Assembly: GCA_964440915.1 (NCBI GenBank)
Contig: CAYTTV010000092.1
Span: 1 to 9,342 of the forward strand
Direction of reading: 5' to 3'
Length of the DNA: 9,342 nt
From: CAMPJM01 sp964440915
Lineage (GTDB): Bacteria; Bacteroidota; Bacteroidia; Cytophagales; Cyclobacteriaceae
A model generated the notes under the pieces. The model saw only the letters and a program-made list of their open reading frames with translations, did not search any database and was not told where the DNA came from. Numbering within the stretch: the stretch's first letter is position 1; each line of letters opens with the position of its first letter. The translations under genes and the position numbers were made by a program. Below, piece by piece: positions 6,410 through 9,342 of this stretch.

Positions 6410-6435
6410 AACTCCGAAGGGGTGACATTTTTATA
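6410..6435 (+). repeat. palindromic intergenic repeat, copy 4 (outer right, abuts argH)
   Basis: The core ACTCC-GAA-GGGGT (6411-6423) folds as a 5-bp stem with one wobble pair and a GAA loop, followed by GACATTTTTATA (6424-6435). In one frame it reads Asn-Ser-Glu-Gly-Val-Thr-Phe-Leu-stop, paralleling copy 3. It ends 13 nt before the argH start, so it lies in the argH 5' untranslated region and could affect translation or RNA processing. The element resembles short palindromic repeats that I recall as common between genes in some Bacteroidota, but I cannot confirm family membership here. Confidence 0.75.
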
Positions 6436-6448
6436 AAATACTACATAA

Positions 6449-7780
6449 ATGAAACTTTGGGATAAAGGAAAGACTACCGAAAAGCAAGTTGAAATATTTA
6501 CTGTTGGAAACGACCAAGAGCTGGATCAAGTCCTAGCAAAGTACGATGTGCTTGGCTCATTGGCGCATGGGAAAATGCTGGAAAAAGTAGGCATCCTCGA
6601 CAAATCTGAGTTGACGACTCTGGAAAAAGCCTTAAAGGATATTTTATCTTCCATAAACAAAGGAGAATTTTCTATAGCTGACGACTTTGAAGATATCCAC
6701 TCACAAGTAGAATATCTGCTTACAGAAACCATTGGTGACATCGGCAAAAAAATTCATACAGGAAGGTCCAGAAACGATCAAGTTTTGGTAGATGTTAAAA
6801 TGTATCTACGAGATGAGATTAAAGAAATCACTAATCTTTCCAATCAACTCTTCTCTACCCTTATCAAATTAAGCGAAGAGCACAAAGATGCGATCATGCC
6901 TGGTTATACGCACCTTCAAATTGCCATGCCCTCTTCTTTCGGGCTTTGGTTTGGTGCCTATGCGGAAGCGTTAACAGATGATTTAAACATGCTGGAGGCA
7001 GCTTACCAAATGGTGAATCAGAACCCTTTGGGATCTGCAGCCGGGTATGGCAGCTCTTTTCCTTTGGATCGGGAAATGACCACCCGACTGCTTGGATTTA
7101 AAACCATGCATTACAATGTAGTGAATGCACAAATGGCGAGAGGAAAAACTGAAAAATTTATGGCTTTCGGCCTTGCTGCCTTAGGAGCTACACTAAGCAA
7201 ACTGGCTATGGATGCCTGTCTATACAACAGTCAGAACTTCGGCTTTATTACTTTCCCTGATCATTTGACCACTGGATCAAGTATAATGCCCCACAAGAAG
7301 AATCCTGATGTTTTTGAGCTGATCAGAGGCAAGTGCAACAAAATACAAGCACTACCTTTGGACCTTACTTTGATTATTAATAATCTGCCTAGCGGCTACC
7401 ACAGAGAATTTCAAATCTTGAAGGACACACTCTTTCCTGCCATAGAAGAGCTGAAAAGCTGCCTACAAATGGCAGACCTCATGCTCAGCAATATTAAGGT
7501 CAACACCGACATCATCAACGACAAGCGATATGACTATATTTATAGCGTAGAGGCTGTTCATCACGAGGTATCGGCAGGCCTGTCTTTTAGAGAAGCCTAT
7601 AAAAAAGTTGGGCAGATAATAGACGCCGGGAAATATGTACCGAACAAGACCATTCATCACACGCATGAAGGTAGCATAGGCAACTTGTGCAATAATAAGA
7701 TTCGAGAAAAAATGGAAAATGCTTTGGCCCAGTTTAACTTTGCCCAGTACGAAAAGGCATTGGAAGATTTGGTTCGATAA
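6449..7780 (+). CDS. argH: argininosuccinate lyase (ArgH)
   Basis: Final arginine enzyme: splits argininosuccinate into arginine and fumarate, acting as a cytoplasmic homotetramer of the fumarase/aspartase superfamily. In the 443-residue protein the three superfamily regions are clear: HTGRSRNDQV (103-112), PGYTHLQIAMP (151-161) with the catalytic-site His155, and the flexible signature loop GSSIMPHKKNPD (276-287) with Ser277/Ser278. NPLGSAAGYGSSFPLDRE (192-209) is also typical. The length is slightly below the usual 455-470, shorter mainly at the C-terminus, with no sign of truncation in the catalytic core. The start directly follows the palindromic repeat cluster, and no Shine-Dalgarno sequence is seen. 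Because of the 430-nt gap-containing spacer, argH may be expressed from its own promoter or by read-through; the sequence does not decide. Confidence 0.96.
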   Translation: MKLWDKGKTTEKQVEIFTVGNDQELDQVLAKYDVLGSLAHGKMLEKVGILDKSELTTLEKALKDILSSINKGEFSIADDFEDIHSQVEYLLTETIGDIGKKIHTGRSRNDQVLVDVKMYLRDEIKEITNLSNQLFSTLIKLSEEHKDAIMPGYTHLQIAMPSSFGLWFGAYAEALTDDLNMLEAAYQMVNQNPLGSAAGYGSSFPLDREMTTRLLGFKTMHYNVVNAQMARGKTEKFMAFGLAALGATLSKLAMDACLYNSQNFGFITFPDHLTTGSSIMPHKKNPDVFELIRGKCNKIQALPLDLTLIINNLPSGYHREFQILKDTLFPAIEELKSCLQMADLMLSNIKVNTDIINDKRYDYIYSVEAVHHEVSAGLSFREAYKKVGQIIDAGKYVPNKTIHHTHEGSIGNLCNNKIREKMENALAQFNFAQYEKALEDLVR

Positions 7781-7825
7781 CAGGCCTAAAATTGACATAC
7801 ACGAAAAACATAAAGTATATAACAC

Positions 7826-9148
7826 ATGCGTAGTATTTTGCTAGCCAGAGGAGCGGAAAGACTGGAATACGAGATCAGGGAGATCGTAAAAAAAGCAGAG
7901 CAGGTAGAGCGTTGCGGACAAAAGATATATTGGGAAAACATTGGTGACCCAATTCAGAAAAATGCCAAGATACCTGCGTGGATAAAAGAAATCATCACCA
8001 AGCTGGTGCAAGAAGACAAGACTTATGGTTATTGTCATTCCAAAGGACTCTTGCAGACAAGGAAGTTTCTGGCCGAAAGGAACAACGCATTAGGCGGAGT
8101 GAAAATCAGCGAGAACGACATCCTATTTTTCAATGGTTTGGGCGACGCAATTTCAAAAGTCTATCAATTCCTTCATCCGAGCACCAGAATTATAGGCCCA
8201 TCTCCTGCCTATCCCACACACTCTTCAGCAGAGGCAGCCCATGCTTCTATGGCACCGCTTACCTATAAGCTAGATCCTGACAACCACTGGTATCCCGATC
8301 TAGAGGACTTGTATAATAAGGTAAAATACAACCCCAATGTAGCAGGAATCCTCATCATAAATCCAGACAATCCCACAGGTATGGTTTATCCTTTGGAGAC
8401 TTTGCAGCGGATTGTGTCTATTGCAGAAGAATTCAACCTGATGTTGATCAGCGATGAAATCTATAACAACATCACTTATAATGGTGCCCGGGCATATGCA
8501 TTAGCCGAAGTCATTGGCTCGGTTCCAGGCATTGCCATGAAAGGCATTTCCAAAGAAGTACCTTGGCCAGGCGCCCGTGCGGGATGGATGGAGTTTTACA
8601 ATAGGGAAAAAGACAAGGACTTCGCCAGACTTTGTGAGATATTGGAAGATGTAAAAATGACTGAGGTATGCTCTACAACACTGCCTCAGTATGCCATTCC
8701 TTTAATTCTATCGGACCCAGCTTATGCGCCCTATCGCAAGGAAAGGAATGAGGCCATTGGAAAAAGAAGCAAAATAATCACGGACATATTGGGCAATGTG
8801 CCCATGATCAAGTTCAATGAAACCTATGGTGCCTTCTACAATTCCATAGTTTTTAAAGAAGGCGTATTCAAAGAGGGCCAACACCTCCATACGGATAATC
8901 CTGATATCCAAGCTTTATTAGATCAATGGTTTGAAGGGAAAAACTATGCTCCTGATAAACGATTTGCCTATTACCTCCTTGCTACTGAAGGAGTCTGCGT
9001 GGTTCCATTGTCATCTTTTCATTCGGACTTGCTGGGCTTTAGGGTAACATTACTGGAGGAGGATGAAGAGCTGTTGAGAATCACTTTCGAGAAAATAAGA
9101 AAAGCAGTAATGGATTTTTGCAGCTCAGAGAAAGCAGTGATGCAGTAA
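7826..9148 (+). CDS. PLP-dependent class I/II aminotransferase, specificity unknown
   Basis: A fold-type I PLP aminotransferase of 440 residues, related to the aspartate/alanine/aromatic group. Visible landmarks are NGLGDAI (103-109) in the cofactor phosphate region, NPDNPTG (179-185) with Asn182, SDEIYNNITYNG (209-220) with Asp210 and Tyr213, and the Schiff-base lysine Lys243 in GISKEVPWPGARAGW (240-254) with Arg251. The substrate-carboxylate arginine is likely Arg418 in LRITFEK (417-423). Residues about 345-378 form an insertion, rich in charged residues, relative to compact AspC-type enzymes. It follows argH by 45 nt, so co-transcription is plausible, and a strong hairpin follows its stop. 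The substrate cannot be assigned. Supplying or recycling glutamate, aspartate or alanine nitrogen for the pathway is a guess from context. The ATG at 7826 gives a normal N-terminus. Confidence 0.88.
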   Translation: MRSILLARGAERLEYEIREIVKKAEQVERCGQKIYWENIGDPIQKNAKIPAWIKEIITKLVQEDKTYGYCHSKGLLQTRKFLAERNNALGGVKISENDILFFNGLGDAISKVYQFLHPSTRIIGPSPAYPTHSSAEAAHASMAPLTYKLDPDNHWYPDLEDLYNKVKYNPNVAGILIINPDNPTGMVYPLETLQRIVSIAEEFNLMLISDEIYNNITYNGARAYALAEVIGSVPGIAMKGISKEVPWPGARAGWMEFYNREKDKDFARLCEILEDVKMTEVCSTTLPQYAIPLILSDPAYAPYRKERNEAIGKRSKIITDILGNVPMIKFNETYGAFYNSIVFKEGVFKEGQHLHTDNPDIQALLDQWFEGKNYAPDKRFAYYLLATEGVCVVPLSSFHSDLLGFRVTLLEEDEELLRITFEKIRKAVMDFCSSEKAVMQ

Positions 9149-9153
9149 CATCA

Positions 9154-9191
9154 AACATAAAGGGAACATCTGTAAGGTGTCCCTTTATGTT
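9154..9191 (+). terminator. strong hairpin after the last gene of the cluster
   Basis: AACATAAAGGGA (9154-9165) and TCCCTTTATGTT (9180-9191) form a perfect 12-bp stem with a 14-nt loop, 6 nt after the aminotransferase stop. There is no immediate U-run, although T-rich sequence follows from about 9201. It probably ends the operon transcript or stabilises its 3' end. Confidence 0.7.
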
Positions 9192-9289
9192 CATATCCTG
9201 AATTTCATTTTAATTTTTTCATTTGAAGAGATAAGCTTCAAAGCTTTTTGATAAAACAGGGGATTAATATAGAGAAAGTCACTAAAATA
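9192..9289. other. short noncoding spacer between two hairpins
   Basis: AT-rich, with no open frame of note. A weak AAGC/GCTT stem (9233-9246) precedes a short T-run, too small to call a terminator with confidence. Confidence 0.5.
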
Positions 9290-9324
9290 AAGCCCAGAAA
9301 CTGCATTGTAGCGTTTCTAGGCTT
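9290..9324 (-). terminator. probable terminator of a converging minus-strand gene
   Basis: AAGCCCAGAAAC (9290-9301) pairs with GTTTCTAGGCTT (9313-9324), 11 of 12 bases, around an 11-nt loop. Read on the minus strand, the hairpin is followed at once by a T-rich tail (TTTATTTTAG, complement of 9282-9291), the layout of a rho-independent terminator. On the plus strand the following sequence is less T-rich. This suggests a minus-strand gene entering from beyond the right edge. Confidence 0.6.
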
Positions 9325-9342
9325 GTTTATCCAGTGATCCCG

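Larger units (their letters stand above)
6019..6448. other. repeat-rich intergenic region with assembly gap
   Basis: This 430-nt stretch between argE and argH interrupts an otherwise tight operon. It contains 100 undetermined bases (6154-6253) and four related 26-nt repeats: two in minus orientation left of the gap, two in plus orientation right of it. The remaining sequence is AT-rich. A 25-codon frame (6310-6387) ends inside one repeat; it looks like a chance reading frame. No transposase, tRNA or clear promoter is visible in the resolved parts. A small stem, CTCAT (6112-6116) with ATGAG (6122-6126), lies between the inner left repeat and the gap. Because the gap length is unknown, a larger element or gene may be missing. 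Confidence 0.8.

Noticed and set aside
6030..6435. CRISPR array
   Set aside because: Only four diverged copies (about 60-77% identical), in two opposite orientations, with no cas genes. Regular spacing alone is not enough.
7792..7821. TTGACA, 18 nt, TATATA: a textbook sigma-70-like promoter before the aminotransferase
   Set aside because: The -10-like hexamer ends only 4 nt before the ATG at 7826, so transcription would begin at or after the start codon. Bacteroidota also use a different promoter consensus (TAnnTTTG). Probably chance in AT-rich spacer.
9233..9249. AAGC/GCTT stem with a T-run
   Set aside because: Only 4 bp within a restriction-site-like palindrome (AAGCTT) and flanked by two much stronger hairpins. 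Likely chance.

Overview
The window holds most of a bacterial arginine biosynthesis operon, all on the + strand: argC, proC, argD, argF', argB, argE and argH, followed by a class I/II aminotransferase of unknown specificity. The carbamoyltransferase is not an ordinary ornithine carbamoyltransferase. It belongs to the N-acyl-ornithine carbamoyltransferase group (Bacteroides SOTCase, Xanthomonas AOTCase). That enzyme type, proC lying between argC and argD, moderately AT-rich DNA and the near absence of Shine-Dalgarno sequences all point to the phylum Bacteroidota. A Cytophagales-type or flavobacterial-type host is an inference; the species cannot be fixed from the sequence alone.

Layout: 1-193 is a noncoding leader with a small hairpin. 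194-6018 is a compact block (argC, proC, argD, argF', argB, argE) with gaps of 32 to 42 nt or short overlaps (argD/argF' 23 nt, argB/argE 13 nt). 6019-6448 is a 430-nt intergenic region with a 100-N scaffold gap (6154-6253). It carries four copies of a 26-nt palindrome-containing repeat, two on each side of the gap, in inverted orientation and spaced 49-50 nt. 6449-7780 is argH, 7826-9148 the aminotransferase. 9149-9342 is noncoding with two strong hairpins; the second looks like the terminator of a minus-strand gene beyond the right edge.

Pathway: ArgB phosphorylates an N-acylglutamate, ArgC reduces it to the semialdehyde, ArgD transaminates it to N-acylornithine, ArgF' carbamoylates that to N-acylcitrulline, and ArgE removes the acyl group to give citrulline. 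ArgG (not in the window) would make argininosuccinate, and ArgH splits it into arginine and fumarate. ProC makes proline from pyrroline-5-carboxylate, so the locus joins the two glutamate-derived branches. ArgG, the acylglutamate synthase and carbamoyl-phosphate synthase are absent and may lie to the left or elsewhere.

The two points most worth a second look are the inverted repeat cluster around the assembly gap, and the ArgF' residue at the known acetyl/succinyl specificity position. That residue is Gln90, neither the Pro of the Bacteroides succinyl enzyme nor the Glu of the Xanthomonas acetyl enzyme. I found no defence system, CRISPR array, tRNA, rRNA or transposase gene.
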